Positions 1-12,448 of a stretch of 64,000 bases of DNA are shown here, in pieces. The position numbers were made by a program, and so were the translations under genes. Source of the stretch: Candidatus Rokuibacteriota bacterium (GTDB lineage Bacteria > Methylomirabilota > Methylomirabilia > Rokubacteriales > CSP1-6); assembly GCA_003220225.1 (NCBI GenBank), contig QHRU01000038.1, positions 39,722 to 103,721 of the forward strand, written 5' to 3'. A model generated the notes under the pieces. It saw only the letters and a list, made by a program, of their open reading frames with translations. It ran no database searches and was not told the DNA's origin. The stretch's first letter is position 1; every line of letters begins with the position of its first letter.

Positions 1-1
1 C

Positions 2-466
2 GCCGAGCTGGAGGCCGGGACGCGCGCCCATGTCTTCAATGCTCCGCCGGCTCCCTTCGGTGTCGTAATCTGTTACGAGGGCACCTTCCCCGATCTGTTC
101 AGACAATTCGTGAGGGACGGCGCGCTGCTGATGGTGAACATGACGAACGACGCGTGGTTCGGGCGGACGAGCGGGCCCGCGCAGCATCTCGCGATGTACC
201 CGTTCCGCGCGGTCGAGCACCGCGTGAGCATCGTGCGGGCCGCCAACACCGGCGTCTCCGCCTTCATCGCGCCCAGCGGCATCATCGTGCGCCGCCTGCA
301 CCTCTTCGAGCGCGGCGTCATGACCGAGAGCGTGCCGCTGCGCGCGCGGCGGACGCTCTTCACGCGGCTCGGCGACTGGCTCGGCCTGCTCTCGCTGGCG
401 GTGACGACGGCCGCGGTGGCGGGGACGTGGCGGCGGGCCGGCGCCGCTGCCGCCGGGAGCGCGTAG
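2..466 (+). CDS. lnt: Apolipoprotein N-acyltransferase, C-terminal part (truncated by window edge)
   Basis: Inner-membrane enzyme that adds the third acyl chain to the N-terminal cysteine of lipoproteins. Only the last ~154 codons are present. The visible part is the end of the periplasmic nitrilase-like domain: the ICYE motif carries the nucleophilic cysteine (codon at 71-73), followed by the family-typical NDAWFG and QH...FRAVE segments. A hydrophobic stretch near the C-terminus (LGLLSLAVTTAAVAGTW) fits the last membrane helix. The stop TAG at 464-466 touches the prfB start. The Lol transporter genes a little downstream act on the product of this enzyme, so lipoprotein maturation and export genes lie close together. 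Confidence 0.93.
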   Translation, partial: AELEAGTRAHVFNAPPAPFGVVICYEGTFPDLFRQFVRDGALLMVNMTNDAWFGRTSGPAQHLAMYPFRAVEHRVSIVRAANTGVSAFIAPSGIIVRRLHLFERGVMTESVPLRARRTLFTRLGDWLGLLSLAVTTAAVAGTWRRAGAAAAGSA

Positions 467-1568
467 ATGCTGAGCGATTTCAAGCGCGACGTCGCGGAGC
501 TGACCGGACGCGTCGACGAGCTCCGGGGGCACCTTTGACCTGTCCGCCAAGGAGGCGCGCCTGGCGGCGCTCGACGCCGAGATGGCGTCGCCCGCCTTCT
601 GGGACGACAACCGCCGCGCGCAAGAGCTGATCCGCGAGCGCGCCGAGCTGGCCCGCGTGGTGGCGCGGGTGACCGAGCTCGGCGGCCAGGCCTCCGATCT
701 GGCCGTCCTGCTGGAGCTTGCGGGCGAGGCGGGCGACGACAGCGTCGACGCCGAGATCCGCGAGGGGATCGCCAGGCTGCAGCGCGAGCTCGACGAGTTC
801 GAGCTGAAGGTGATGCTCTCGGGCCCGCACGACGCGAAGGCGGCCATCCTCTCCATCCATCCGGGCGCGGGCGGCACCGAGTCGCAGGACTGGGCGCAGA
901 TGCTCATGCGCATGTACCTCCGCTGGTGCGAGCGCGCGGGCTTCAAGGCGGAGGTCGTGGACCTGCTGCCGGGCGAAGAGGCGGGCATCAAGTCCGCCAC
1001 CATCGAGGTGACCGGCGACTACGCCTACGGCTATCTCAAGGGCGAGGCGGGCGTGCACCGTCTCATCCGCATCTCGCCCTTCGACGCCTCCAGCCGCCGC
1101 CAGACGTCGTTCGCGTCCGTCGCGGTGACGCCGGAGGTCGACGACGTCGAGGTCACCGTCCGCGAGGACGAGCTGCGTGTCGACGTCTATCGCTCGTCGG
1201 GGCCGGGCGGACAGGGCGTGAACACGGCGGACTCCGCGGTGCGGATCACGCACCTGCCGACGGGGATCGTGGTGGCCTGCCAGAACGAGCGCTCGCAGCT
1301 CCGCAACCGGGACACCGCGCTCCGTATTCTGAAGGCGCGCCTGTACGAGGTGGCGTCGAGCAAGCAGAAGGAAGAGCTGTCGGCGCTGGCCGGGGAGAAG
1401 AAGGGGATCGCCTTCGGCAGCCAGATCCGCACCTACACCTTCCATCCCGAGCAGCGCATCAAGGACCACCGCACGGGCGTGGAGATCGGCAACGTCGAGG
1501 CGGTCATGGACGGCGCCATCGACGAGTTCATCAAGGCGTACCTGCTCTGGGCGCGGGGGAAAGCGTAG
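467..1568 (+). CDS. prfB: Peptide chain release factor 2, made through a programmed +1 frameshift
   Basis: Recognises UGA and UAA stop codons and triggers peptide release. The gene is in two frames: ATG 467 to CTT 533-535 (23 codons), an in-frame TGA at 536-538, then reading resumes at GAC 537. The joined product is about 366 residues, close to E. coli RF2 (365). The SPF anticodon-like tripeptide lies near residue 202 and the catalytic GGQ at about 247-249 within SGPGGQGVN. The start follows the lnt stop with no gap. A shorter internal start (582) would delete the N-terminal domain and is unlikely. The next gene, lysS, begins 17 nt downstream; a prfB-lysS pair is common in bacteria. Confidence 0.96.
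525..539 (+). promoter_or_regulatory. prfB autoregulatory +1 frameshift site
   Basis: GGGGG at 525-529 acts as an internal Shine-Dalgarno-like element. It sits three bases before CTT TGA C (533-539), which is the canonical RF2 slip site and spacing. When RF2 is scarce, the ribosome pauses at UGA and slips forward one base from CTT to TTT. The site is seen directly; the mechanism is established for RF2 in other bacteria. Confidence 0.95.
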
Positions 1569-1585
1569 CCCCAGGGGGGCCACCA

Positions 1586-3106
1586 GTGAGCGAGCAGCCG
1601 CGCGACACCAACGACCTGATCCGCCAGCGTGAGGAGAAACTGGAGGCGCTGCGCCGACGCGGCGTCGATCCCTTCGGCGGGCGCTACCCGGTCACGCACA
1701 CGGCGGGCGACCTCACCACGCGGCTGGAAAAGGCCGCCGACGCCGAGCTGGAAGCCTTCGGCCCCGTGAGCCTGGCCGGGCGCCTGGTGGCCATGCGCGA
1801 CCACGGCAAGACGGCCTTCGCGCACCTCATGGACCGGACCGGCCGGCTGCAGCTCTACGCGCGCGCCGACCAGCTCGGCGACGACTTCGCGCTCTTCCGC
1901 GACCTCGACGTCGGTGATTTCATCGGCGTCACGGGCGGGATGTTCCGCACGCGCACGGGCCAGCTCACGCTGGCCGTGAAGTCGTTTGCGTTCCTGGCCA
2001 AGTCGCTGCGTCCGCTGCCCGAGAAGTGGCACGGCCTCAAGGACGTCGAGACGCGCTATCGGCAGCGCTACGTCGACCTGATCGTCAACCCCGAGGTCCG
2101 CGAGATCTTCCTGCTGCGCGCGCGGCTCGTCCAGGGGATCCGCGCGTTCCTCGACGCGCGCGGCTTCCTCGAGGTCGAGACGCCGATGATGCAGCCCATC
2201 CCGGGCGGCGCCATCGCGCGCCCGTTCAAGACGCACCACAACGCCCTCGACATGGACCTCTATCTGCGGATCGCGCCGGAGCTCTACCTCAAGCGGCTGG
2301 TCGTCGGCGGCTTCGAGCGCGTGTACGAGATCAACCGCAACTTCCGGAATGAAGGCGTGTCCACGCAGCACAACCCAGAATTCACCATGCTCGAGTTCTA
2401 TCAAGCCTATGCGGACTATCAAGATCTCATGGAGCTCACCGAAGAGCTCTTCACCGATCTGGCGCAGTCGCTGCTCGGCCGGCTCACGCTGAGGTGGGGC
2501 GAGCACGCGATCGACCTCGCGCGGCCGTGGAAGCGCCTGCCGTTCTTCTCGGGCGTCTCGGCGGCGCTCGGGACCGTGGTGACCGTCGAGACCGACGCGG
2601 CGACCGTCGCGCGCGCGGCGGCCGCGAAGGGCGTCAGCGTGAAGCCCGGCGCCGCCGCGTGGGAGGTCTGGAAGGAGGTCTTCGACGAGCTGGTCCAGCC
2701 CACCCTCGTGCAGCCGACGTTCGTCGTGGACTACCCGATCGAGCTCTCGCCGCTGGCCAAGAAGAAGCGCGACAACCCGCGCCTGGTTGACCGCTTCGAG
2801 CTGTTCGTCGGCACGCGCGAGCTGGCGAACGCGTACAGCGAGCTGAACGATCCCGTCGACCAGCTCGCGCGCTTCCGCGAGCAGGCCGCCCAGAAGGCGC
2901 GCGGCGACGACGAGGCCCACTGGCTCGACGAGGATTACGTGCGGGCCCTGGAGTACGGCATGCCGCCCGCGGCGGGGGAGGGAATCGGCATCGACCGGCT
3001 GACGATGCTCTTCGGCAACCTGCCGTCGATTCGCGAGGTGATCCTGTTCCCCCACTTGCGGCCGGAGGGAGACTCGGCATACCCCCCGGGAGGGCCGAGC
3101 GAGTGA
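1586..3106 (+). CDS. lysS: Lysyl-tRNA synthetase, class II
   Basis: Charges tRNA-Lys with lysine in the cytoplasm. From GTG 1586 the protein has 506 residues, matching E. coli LysS (505). An N-terminal OB-fold anticodon-binding domain (about 60-150, with GRLVAMRDHGKTAFAHL) is followed by the class II catalytic domain. Motif 2 is FRNEGVSTQHNPEFT near residue 252 and motif 3 is GIGIDRLTML near 466. The lysine-binding pattern EFTMLEFYQAY is intact. The start was chosen because the protein then begins with the usual short charged tail before RQREEKLEALR. It overlaps the following Lol permease gene by 4 nt (GTGA), so the two are likely translationally coupled. Confidence 0.96.
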   Translation: MSEQPRDTNDLIRQREEKLEALRRRGVDPFGGRYPVTHTAGDLTTRLEKAADAELEAFGPVSLAGRLVAMRDHGKTAFAHLMDRTGRLQLYARADQLGDDFALFRDLDVGDFIGVTGGMFRTRTGQLTLAVKSFAFLAKSLRPLPEKWHGLKDVETRYRQRYVDLIVNPEVREIFLLRARLVQGIRAFLDARGFLEVETPMMQPIPGGAIARPFKTHHNALDMDLYLRIAPELYLKRLVVGGFERVYEINRNFRNEGVSTQHNPEFTMLEFYQAYADYQDLMELTEELFTDLAQSLLGRLTLRWGEHAIDLARPWKRLPFFSGVSAALGTVVTVETDAATVARAAAAKGVSVKPGAAAWEVWKEVFDELVQPTLVQPTFVVDYPIELSPLAKKKRDNPRLVDRFELFVGTRELANAYSELNDPVDQLARFREQAAQKARGDDEAHWLDEDYVRALEYGMPPAAGEGIGIDRLTMLFGNLPSIREVILFPHLRPEGDSAYPPGGPSE

Positions 3107-4312
3107 AGCGCGGGCTCCCACTCGAGCTATTTCTCGGCCTGCGGTACCTGACCGCGCGCGGCAGCCGCGCCAACCTCTCGCTCTTCGTCTGGATCGGCGT
3201 GGGCGGCGTCTTCCTCGGCGTGGCCGCGCTCATCGTCGTGCTCGCCGTCATGACCGGCTTCCAGGACGGCATCCGGGACCGGATCATCTCCGCCAACCCG
3301 CACCTGCTCGTGTTCCAGTCGGGCAGCGCGGGCATGGCCGATCCCGCCGCCGTCGTCGCGCGCGTCACGACGCTGCCCGGCGTGCGCGCCGCAACGCCGT
3401 TCGTGCTCCAGCAGGCGCTGTTCACGAGCGCGGGCGGCGACGCGCACGGCGGGCTCGTGCGGGGGGTGGATTTCGACTCACGCCCCGTGCGCGACGACCT
3501 CAAGGCGCAGCTGCGCTCCGGCCGGCTCGAGGCGGCGGTGGGTGGCGAGGGGATCCTCCTGGGCGTCGAGCTGGCGCGCACCCTCGGCGTCGTGCCGGGC
3601 GATGCGGTCACGGTCATCTCCCCGAAGGGCGCGCTGACGGCGGTGGGCATGGTGCCGAAGATGCGCCGCTTCACCGTGGTCGGCACCATCGAGGTGGGGA
3701 TGTACGAGTACGACGCCTCGCTCGCCTACCTCTCGCTGGCGGCGGCACGAGACTTCGCGGGGCTGGCCGGCGTCACGGGCGTGGAGGTGCGTCTGGACGA
3801 TCCGTTCGACGCCAAGCGGGTAGGCCGCGCGGTGGCGGGCCGGCTCGGCGTTCCGTACTGGGTGCGCGACTGGATGGACATGAACCGCAACCTCTTCAAC
3901 GCGCTCCAGCTCGAGAAGCTCGCGCTCTTCGTCGTGGTCACCATCATCGTGCTGGTGGCCGCCTTCGCGATCATCGGTCACCTGGTGCTCCTCGTGGCCG
4001 AGAAGCGCAAGGAGATCGGGGTGCTCAAGGCGATCGGCGCCAGCGCCTCGTCGATCACGGCCGTGTTCTTCTCGGTGGGGATGACCATCGGCGTCGTGGG
4101 CACCGTGGCCGGCAGCATCGTGGGCCTGGCGATCATCTGGATCCAGAACACCTACAAGATCATCAAGCTCGCCGGCGACGTCTACCAGATCGACTATCTG
4201 CCGATGAAGCTGGCCTTCGGCGATTTCGTGCTGATCGTGAGCGCGACGCTGCTCCTGTCGTTCCTGGCCACCATCGTACCCGCGCGCCGCGCAGGGTCAC
4301 TCTCGCCGGTGG

Positions 4313-4332
<20 letters not shown>
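3103..4332 (+). CDS. Lipoprotein-releasing ABC transporter permease (LolC/LolE/LolF type)
   Basis: Inner-membrane subunit of the Lol system, which extracts outer-membrane lipoproteins from the inner membrane and passes them to LolA. The 409-residue protein has one N-terminal membrane helix (VGGVFLGVAALIVVLAVMTG), a MacB-like periplasmic domain (about 55-265) and three C-terminal helices in an FtsX domain, ending in the family signature PARRAGSLSPVDVLRYE. Only one permease gene is present next to the ATPase. Either a second one is elsewhere or this one works as a homodimer (LolF-like); the sequence cannot decide, so no symbol is given. It overlaps lolD by 20 nt. Confidence 0.9.
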
Positions 4333-5023
<691 letters not shown>

Positions 5024-5201
5024 ACGTCCCCCGAGTTGGCCACGGTTTCGCATAAGCTTTCGATGGGTTAGTTGCTCGTGAAGAAAAAGGCTAGCAGCGG
5101 TATCGGGCGCGGGCTATACTACGGTTGACCTCGATTAACTAGGCGTCGCCCAAAGCGAAATCGGCTCTCACGGAGACACGAAAAAGGGGTGGGGGACACC
5201 A
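5024..5201 (+). promoter_or_regulatory. Intergenic region with a candidate clpC promoter
   Basis: This 178-nt gap is visibly richer in A and T than its surroundings. TATACT at 5115-5120 is a good sigma-70-type -10 box, but no convincing -35 box lies 16-18 nt upstream. No CIRCE element or CtsR-type heptad repeat was seen. A purine-rich stretch (AAAAAGGGGTGGGGGA, 5181-5196) just before GTG 5202 can serve as the ribosome binding site of clpC. Confidence 0.35.
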
Positions 5202-7649
<2,448 letters not shown>

Positions 7650-7679
7650 GCACCACCCCGCGCGAGCCTGAGCGACCCG

Positions 7680-9932
7680 GTGACCCCAGGGGGGGGCCTG
7701 CGTCTTACCGTCGTCATCGTCGTGCTCGCGGCTGTGCTCGATCTCGCGTCGGTGGTGACCGCCCAGCAGCCCCCCGTCCTCATCAAAGAGCTCACCGTCG
7801 AGGGCAATCGCCGCGTGCAGGAGGCGGTCATCCTCGGCCGCGTGAAATCGGCCATCGGCGCGCCCTTCAGCCCCGCCCAGCTCTCCGAGGACGTCCGCGC
7901 CGTGTTCGCGCTCGGCTTCTTCGACGACGTCCAGGTGAAAGTCGAGGACTTCGAGGGGGGCGTGAAGGTCGGCTTCGTCGTCGTGGAGCGGCCGTTCGTG
8001 CGCGACGTCGACTTCGTCGGCAACAAGCACGTCGCCACCAACGACCTGCAGGACAAGATCGACCTCAAGCTCGGCAGCGTCTACAACCCCGTGGACGTCC
8101 AGCGCGCGCGCGAGCGGATGAAGGACCACTACGAGAGCGAGGGCTACTTCGAGGTCCAGATCACGCCGGACATCGAGAAGTTCGCCGACGGCGACGTGAA
8201 GGTCGTCTTCACCATCAACGAAGGCCGCCAGATGAAGATCGAGCAGATCGTCATCCGCGGCAACCGGGGCCTCACCGACAAGCAGATCAAGAACGCCATG
8301 GCCACCCAGGAGCGCCAGTACTGGATCCTGCGCGGCACCGTGCAGCGGCAGCGCCTGGACGAGGACGTCGACCGCATCCTGCAGCTCTACAACGACCACG
8401 GGTACATCCAGGCGCGGGTCGAGTCGCACGACGTGACGGTGGACCGTGAGAAGGCGCGCGTCACCATCAACATCGTGGTGGTGGAGGGCTCGCAACACCG
8501 GGTGGCGTCGGTCGGCTTCACCGGGCTGACCCTCATGCCGGAGAACGAGCTCCGGCGGCAGGTGAAGCTCAAGGCCGGCGACGTCTTCTCGCGCTCCGCC
8601 CTGCGGGACTCCGCCAAAGCCCTCGAGGACCTCTACTCGAACATCGGCCGCGCGTCGGCGGAGGTGAATCCCAAGATCGACCTCCTGCCCGAAAACAAGA
8701 TTGCCATCGTGTTCGAGATCAACGAGGGCCCCACCGTCTACGTCGAGCGGATCAACATCGCCGGCAACGTCCGCAGCCAGGACAAGATACTCAGACGAGA
8801 GCTGCAGATGGCCGAGGGCGAGATCTTCACCCTGCGGAAGATGCAGCGCAGCAAGCAGCGCCTGACCAACCTGGGCTACTTCGAAAAGGTCGAGGTCAAC
8901 ACGGCGCCCGGCTCCGACAAGACCAAGATCATCGTCAACATCGACGTCACGGAGCGGCCGACGGGACTCTTCTCGATCGGCGGCGGATACTCCTCCGCGG
9001 ACGGCGCGCTCGGCACCGTCGATCTCTCGCAGAACAACTTCCTGGGCCGGGGCTGGCTGGCCGCCATCAAGATCCGCGCGGGCGCCAACGTGCAACAGGG
9101 CCAGATCAGCTTCACCGAGCCGTGGCTGTTCGACCGGCCGCTGTCCACGGGCTTCGATGTCTTCAGCACGCGGCGAACGTTCATCGAGTACGACTACAAC
9201 ACCCTCGGCCTCGGCCTGCGGATGAGCCATCCGTTCGAGGAGTTCTGGCGCTGGCACCTCGGCTATCGCATCACCCAGGACGAGATCCTGCACCTGAAGA
9301 ACCGCGACGACTCGTTCCTGCGCGCGGAGGAAGGCTCACTGATCACCTCACTGGTGTCGGGCGTGATCGCGCGCGACAGCCGCGACAGCATCCAGACGCC
9401 GAGCAAGGGCGGGCAGATCGTCTTCACGACGGAAGCGGCGGGGCTCGGCGGCGACCATCACTACGCCAAGACCACGCTGTTCGCGACGTACTTCAAGCCG
9501 ATCTGGCTCGATCACATCATGTCGGGGCGCATCCAGGGCGGCTACGGGTTCGGGTTCGGGAACGAGCGCCTCCCGGTGTTCGAGCGCTTCTACCAGGGCG
9601 GGCCCAACTCGAACCGGGCCTTCAAGCCGCGGCAGGTCTCGCCGATCGACGAGTTCGGAACCCGCATCGGCGGCACCAGCGAGGTCCTCGGCACCCTCGA
9701 GTACATCGTGCCGCTGCCCTTCGACATCCGGCTGGCGGCGTTCTTCGACATCGGCAACGTGTACGGCTTCAGGACCAAGTTCGATCTGACCGACCTCCGC
9801 GAGGCCGCCGGCGGCGGCGTGCGCTGGGTGTCGCCGTTCGGCCCGGTCCGCGTAGACTACGGTTTCAATCTCGACAAGCGGCCCGGAGAGAAGGCGGGGA
9901 ATTTCCATTTTTCGGTCGGCTCGCCGTTTTGA
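7680..9932 (+). CDS. bamA: Outer membrane protein assembly factor BamA
   Basis: Core subunit of the BAM complex, which folds beta-barrel proteins into the outer membrane. The 750-residue product begins at GTG with a signal peptide (hydrophobic VVIVVLAAVLDLASV, likely cleavage near AQQ at about 28-30). Successive POTRA domains follow (about 32-430, recurrent patterns such as KELTVEGNRRV, DVDFVGNKHV and RINIAGNVRS). The Omp85 beta-barrel runs from about 435 to the end and closes with a final strand ending in F (FHFSVGSPF). It is the first gene of the envelope run with skp and lpxD close behind, the same order as in many proteobacteria, although no rseP or dxr is visible upstream. Confidence 0.96.
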   Translation: MTPGGGLRLTVVIVVLAAVLDLASVVTAQQPPVLIKELTVEGNRRVQEAVILGRVKSAIGAPFSPAQLSEDVRAVFALGFFDDVQVKVEDFEGGVKVGFVVVERPFVRDVDFVGNKHVATNDLQDKIDLKLGSVYNPVDVQRARERMKDHYESEGYFEVQITPDIEKFADGDVKVVFTINEGRQMKIEQIVIRGNRGLTDKQIKNAMATQERQYWILRGTVQRQRLDEDVDRILQLYNDHGYIQARVESHDVTVDREKARVTINIVVVEGSQHRVASVGFTGLTLMPENELRRQVKLKAGDVFSRSALRDSAKALEDLYSNIGRASAEVNPKIDLLPENKIAIVFEINEGPTVYVERINIAGNVRSQDKILRRELQMAEGEIFTLRKMQRSKQRLTNLGYFEKVEVNTAPGSDKTKIIVNIDVTERPTGLFSIGGGYSSADGALGTVDLSQNNFLGRGWLAAIKIRAGANVQQGQISFTEPWLFDRPLSTGFDVFSTRRTFIEYDYNTLGLGLRMSHPFEEFWRWHLGYRITQDEILHLKNRDDSFLRAEEGSLITSLVSGVIARDSRDSIQTPSKGGQIVFTTEAAGLGGDHHYAKTTLFATYFKPIWLDHIMSGRIQGGYGFGFGNERLPVFERFYQGGPNSNRAFKPRQVSPIDEFGTRIGGTSEVLGTLEYIVPLPFDIRLAAFFDIGNVYGFRTKFDLTDLREAAGGGVRWVSPFGPVRVDYGFNLDKRPGEKAGNFHFSVGSPF

Positions 9933-9942
9933 GGAGGGGTTG

Positions 9943-10518
9943 ATGAAGGCAGCAGTCGCAGCGGTGGTGGCGATGGCCGCGGGCGTGATGCTGGTGTCGG
10001 GCACGGCCGCCCAGGGGCCGGCGCCCGCGGCGGTTCCGGCGGTGCCGGCGGTCCAGACGTCGAAGATCGGCTACATCGACGTGCAGCGGGTGCTGGCGCG
10101 CTCGGCGGCCGGCGTGGCCGCGCGCGAGCAGCTCGAGAAGGAGCGCGCCGCGATCCAGAAGGACATGGACGGTCGCCGGGTGGAGCTGGAGAAGCTGCGC
10201 GACGAGATCGAGAAGAAGGGCGCCCTCATGACGGCCGACGCGCGGCGTGAGAAGCAGGAGGTGTTCGAGCGCAAGCGCCGCGACGCCGCGCGCGCCGCCG
10301 ACGACTACCAGAAGGAGCTGGAGAAGAAGGAGGGCCAGCTGCTCCAGAAGGTGCTCCAGGAGGTCGGTGGCGTCATCGAGAAGGTCGGCAAGGAGAAGAA
10401 CTACTACATGATCGTCGAGAAGCGGAACGCGGGCGTCCTCTACGCCTCCAACGACGCCGACCTCACCGACGAGATCATCCGGGCCTATGATCGTGACGCC
10501 GGAGGCAAGAAGAAGTAG
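9943..10518 (+). CDS. skp: OmpH/Skp-family periplasmic chaperone
   Basis: Periplasmic holdase that delivers unfolded outer membrane proteins to BAM. From ATG 9943 the protein has 191 residues. It has a signal peptide (about 1-25, hydrophobic [18 protein letters not shown], cleavage near TAAQ), then the family-typical [11 protein letters not shown] start, a long charged coiled-coil (about 65-140) and a closing strand. A strong GAGGAGGGG ribosome site at 9931-9939 favours ATG 9943 over the TTG immediately before it. The gene lies 10 nt after bamA and 5 nt before lpxD. Alanine/proline-rich residues after the signal peptide are somewhat longer than usual. Confidence 0.9.
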   Translation: MKAAVAAVVAMAAGVMLVSGTAAQGPAPAAVPAVPAVQTSKIGYIDVQRVLARSAAGVAAREQLEKERAAIQKDMDGRRVELEKLRDEIEKKGALMTADARREKQEVFERKRRDAARAADDYQKELEKKEGQLLQKVLQEVGGVIEKVGKEKNYYMIVEKRNAGVLYASNDADLTDEIIRAYDRDAGGKKK

Positions 10519-10523
10519 CGACG

Positions 10524-11585
10524 ATGGTCAGCCGAGCCGAGTTCACTCTCGGCCAGCTCGCGGAGGCGCTGGGCGCCACCCTCGAGGGTGACCCCGCGCG
10601 GGTGGTGAGGGGCGTGGCGCCGCTGGAGAGCGCCGGGCCCGACGACGTGTCCTTCCTCACCGACGCCCGCTACCGCGCGGCCGCCCAGGCCTCGCGCGCG
10701 GGCGCCTTCGTCGCCGGTGCCGACGTCACCGGCCTGCCCGCGCCGATCCTGACGGTGGCCGCGCCGCAGCAGGCGATGATCGATCTGCTCCTGCTGTTCC
10801 ACCCCGCGCCCCCGCTGCTCCCGGGCGTCGACGCGAGCGCCGTCGTCGCCGGGGACGCGCGCGTCGACGCGACGGCGGCGGTGGGACCGCTGGCCGTGAT
10901 CGAAGCGGGCGCGCGCATCGGATCGGGCGCGCGCGTCGGCGCGCTCACGTACGTGGGCCCCGACGTGGAGGTCGGCGAGGGCTGCGTGCTGGGCCCGCAC
11001 GTGACGCTGCTGGCGGGCGCGCGGCTCGGGCGCCGCGTGCTCGTGCATCCGGGCGCCGTCATCGGCGCCGACGGCTTCGGGTTCGCCTTCGACGGCGCGC
11101 GCCACCGCAAGATTCCGCAGACGGGCGGCGTCGTCATCGAGGACGACGTGGAGATCGGCGCCAACACCACGATCGACCGCGCGACCTTCGGCGATACCAT
11201 CGTCCGCCGGGGGACCAAGATCGACAATCTCGTCCAGATCGGGCACAACGTGGAGGTGGGTGAGCACTCGATTCTCGTGGCCCAGGTCGGCGTCTCGGGG
11301 TCCTCGAAGCTCGGGCGCGGGGTGGTGCTGGCCGGGCAGGTGGGGATCGCCGACCACGTCAGCGTCGGCGACGGGGCCATGGTCGCCGCGCAGGGCGGCG
11401 TGCCGTCCGACCTCGAGGCCGGCGGGCGCTACCTCGGCACGCCGGCGCGGCCCGCGATGGAAGCGCGGCGGATCTTCGCGGCGGAGTCGCGTCTGCCCGA
11501 GCTGCTGCAGCGCGTGCGCGCGCTGGAGCGCGCGGTGGAGGCCCTCGGCGGCGGTCCGCTCGGGCGCAAAGGGGGCGCGCGATGA
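10524..11585 (+). CDS. lpxD: UDP-3-O-(3-hydroxyacyl)glucosamine N-acyltransferase
   Basis: Third step of lipid A synthesis: adds the N-linked hydroxyacyl chain to the LpxC product, using acyl-ACP. The 353-residue protein has the N-terminal LpxD domain (about 1-95, with [11 protein letters not shown]), then a left-handed hexapeptide-repeat helix (about 105-315). The catalytic histidine is in QIGHNV (about H241). The C-terminal helix ([15 protein letters not shown]) fits the usual ACP-binding extension. It overlaps lpxA by 4 nt. The family normally acts as a trimer. fabZ, often found between lpxD and lpxA, is absent here. Confidence 0.95.
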   Translation: MVSRAEFTLGQLAEALGATLEGDPARVVRGVAPLESAGPDDVSFLTDARYRAAAQASRAGAFVAGADVTGLPAPILTVAAPQQAMIDLLLLFHPAPPLLPGVDASAVVAGDARVDATAAVGPLAVIEAGARIGSGARVGALTYVGPDVEVGEGCVLGPHVTLLAGARLGRRVLVHPGAVIGADGFGFAFDGARHRKIPQTGGVVIEDDVEIGANTTIDRATFGDTIVRRGTKIDNLVQIGHNVEVGEHSILVAQVGVSGSSKLGRGVVLAGQVGIADHVSVGDGAMVAAQGGVPSDLEAGGRYLGTPARPAMEARRIFAAESRLPELLQRVRALERAVEALGGGPLGRKGGAR

Positions 11586-12448
11586 GTGACGCGATCCATC
11601 CCTCGGCGATCATCGATCCGCGCGCGCGGCTCGAGGCCGGGGTGCGGGTCGGCGCCTTCAGCGTGATCGGCCCCGAGGTGACGCTGGAGAGTGGCGTCGA
11701 GATCGGCCACCACGCCGTGCTCGAGGGCCGCGTGGCGCTCGGCCCGCGCGTGAAGGTCGGCCACGGCAGCGTGCTCGGCGGCGTGCCCCAGGACCTCAAG
11801 TACAAGGACGGCACGCCCTCGGGCGTGCGCGTGGGCGCCGACACCGTCATCCGCGAGTACGTGACCGTGCACCGCTCCACGCGCGCGGAGGGTTGGACGG
11901 ACATCGGTCGCGAGTGCCTGGTGATGGGCCTGAGCCACGTCGCGCACGACTGTCGGATCGGCGACGGCGTGATCGTCATCAACTACGCGGGCCTCACCGG
12001 CCACTGCGAGATCGGCGACCGCGCGACGATCGGCGGCCTCTCCGGCATGGTGCCGTTCACGCGCGTCGGCGCCTACGCGTACGTCGGGGGGATGGCGAAG
12101 CTCACGGCCGACGTACCGCCCTACGTCCTGGTGGAAGGCCAGCCGGCCACCGCGCGCGCGATCAACGTGATCGGCCTGCGCCGCGCGGGCATGAACCCGG
12201 CCGACCGGCGCAGCCTTCAGAATTCGTTCCGCATCCTCTATCGCAGCGGGCTGGCGCCGGCGCGGGCCGTCGAGCGGATCCGCGAGGAGGTGCCCGCCAC
12301 GGAGCCGATCCGCGTGCTCCTGGACTTCGTCGCTCGGGCCAGTCGTCACGGGATCGTGAAGGGGACTCTCATGTCTGCCGAAGATTGGGGGGACGAGGCG
12401 TCCCCCCGATTGCCCCCCGCCCCGCGTCACCGGGAGATCACCGGCTGA
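11582..12448 (+). CDS. lpxA: Acyl-[ACP]-UDP-N-acetylglucosamine O-acyltransferase
   Basis: First acylation in lipid A synthesis, in the cytoplasm. The 288-residue protein is made of hexapeptide repeats (about 1-185) followed by the helical C-terminal domain (about 190-262, with [20 protein letters not shown]). The catalytic histidine is in SHVAHDC (about H122, equivalent to E. coli H125). The last ~25 residues after GIVKGTL form a proline/charged tail beyond the usual end of the family. ATG 11582 overlaps the lpxD stop, and the stop overlaps the start of the following oxidoreductase by one base. In bacteria with a GnnA/GnnB system LpxA often uses the 3-amino sugar nucleotide; see the next gene. 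Confidence 0.95.
   Translation: MSDAIHPSAIIDPRARLEAGVRVGAFSVIGPEVTLESGVEIGHHAVLEGRVALGPRVKVGHGSVLGGVPQDLKYKDGTPSGVRVGADTVIREYVTVHRSTRAEGWTDIGRECLVMGLSHVAHDCRIGDGVIVINYAGLTGHCEIGDRATIGGLSGMVPFTRVGAYAYVGGMAKLTADVPPYVLVEGQPATARAINVIGLRRAGMNPADRRSLQNSFRILYRSGLAPARAVERIREEVPATEPIRVLLDFVARASRHGIVKGTLMSAEDWGDEASPRLPPAPRHREITG

Noticed and set aside
73..483. Long open frames on the opposite strand across lnt, prfB, lysS and most other genes
   Set aside because: High GC makes antisense frames stay open. Their products are low-complexity (Arg/Ala/Asp/His rich) and match no family, while the opposite frames encode recognised proteins.
582..1568. Independent prfB start at ATG 582
   Set aside because: Reading from ATG 467 through the frameshift gives a complete RF2; a start at 582 would remove the conserved N-terminal helix domain.
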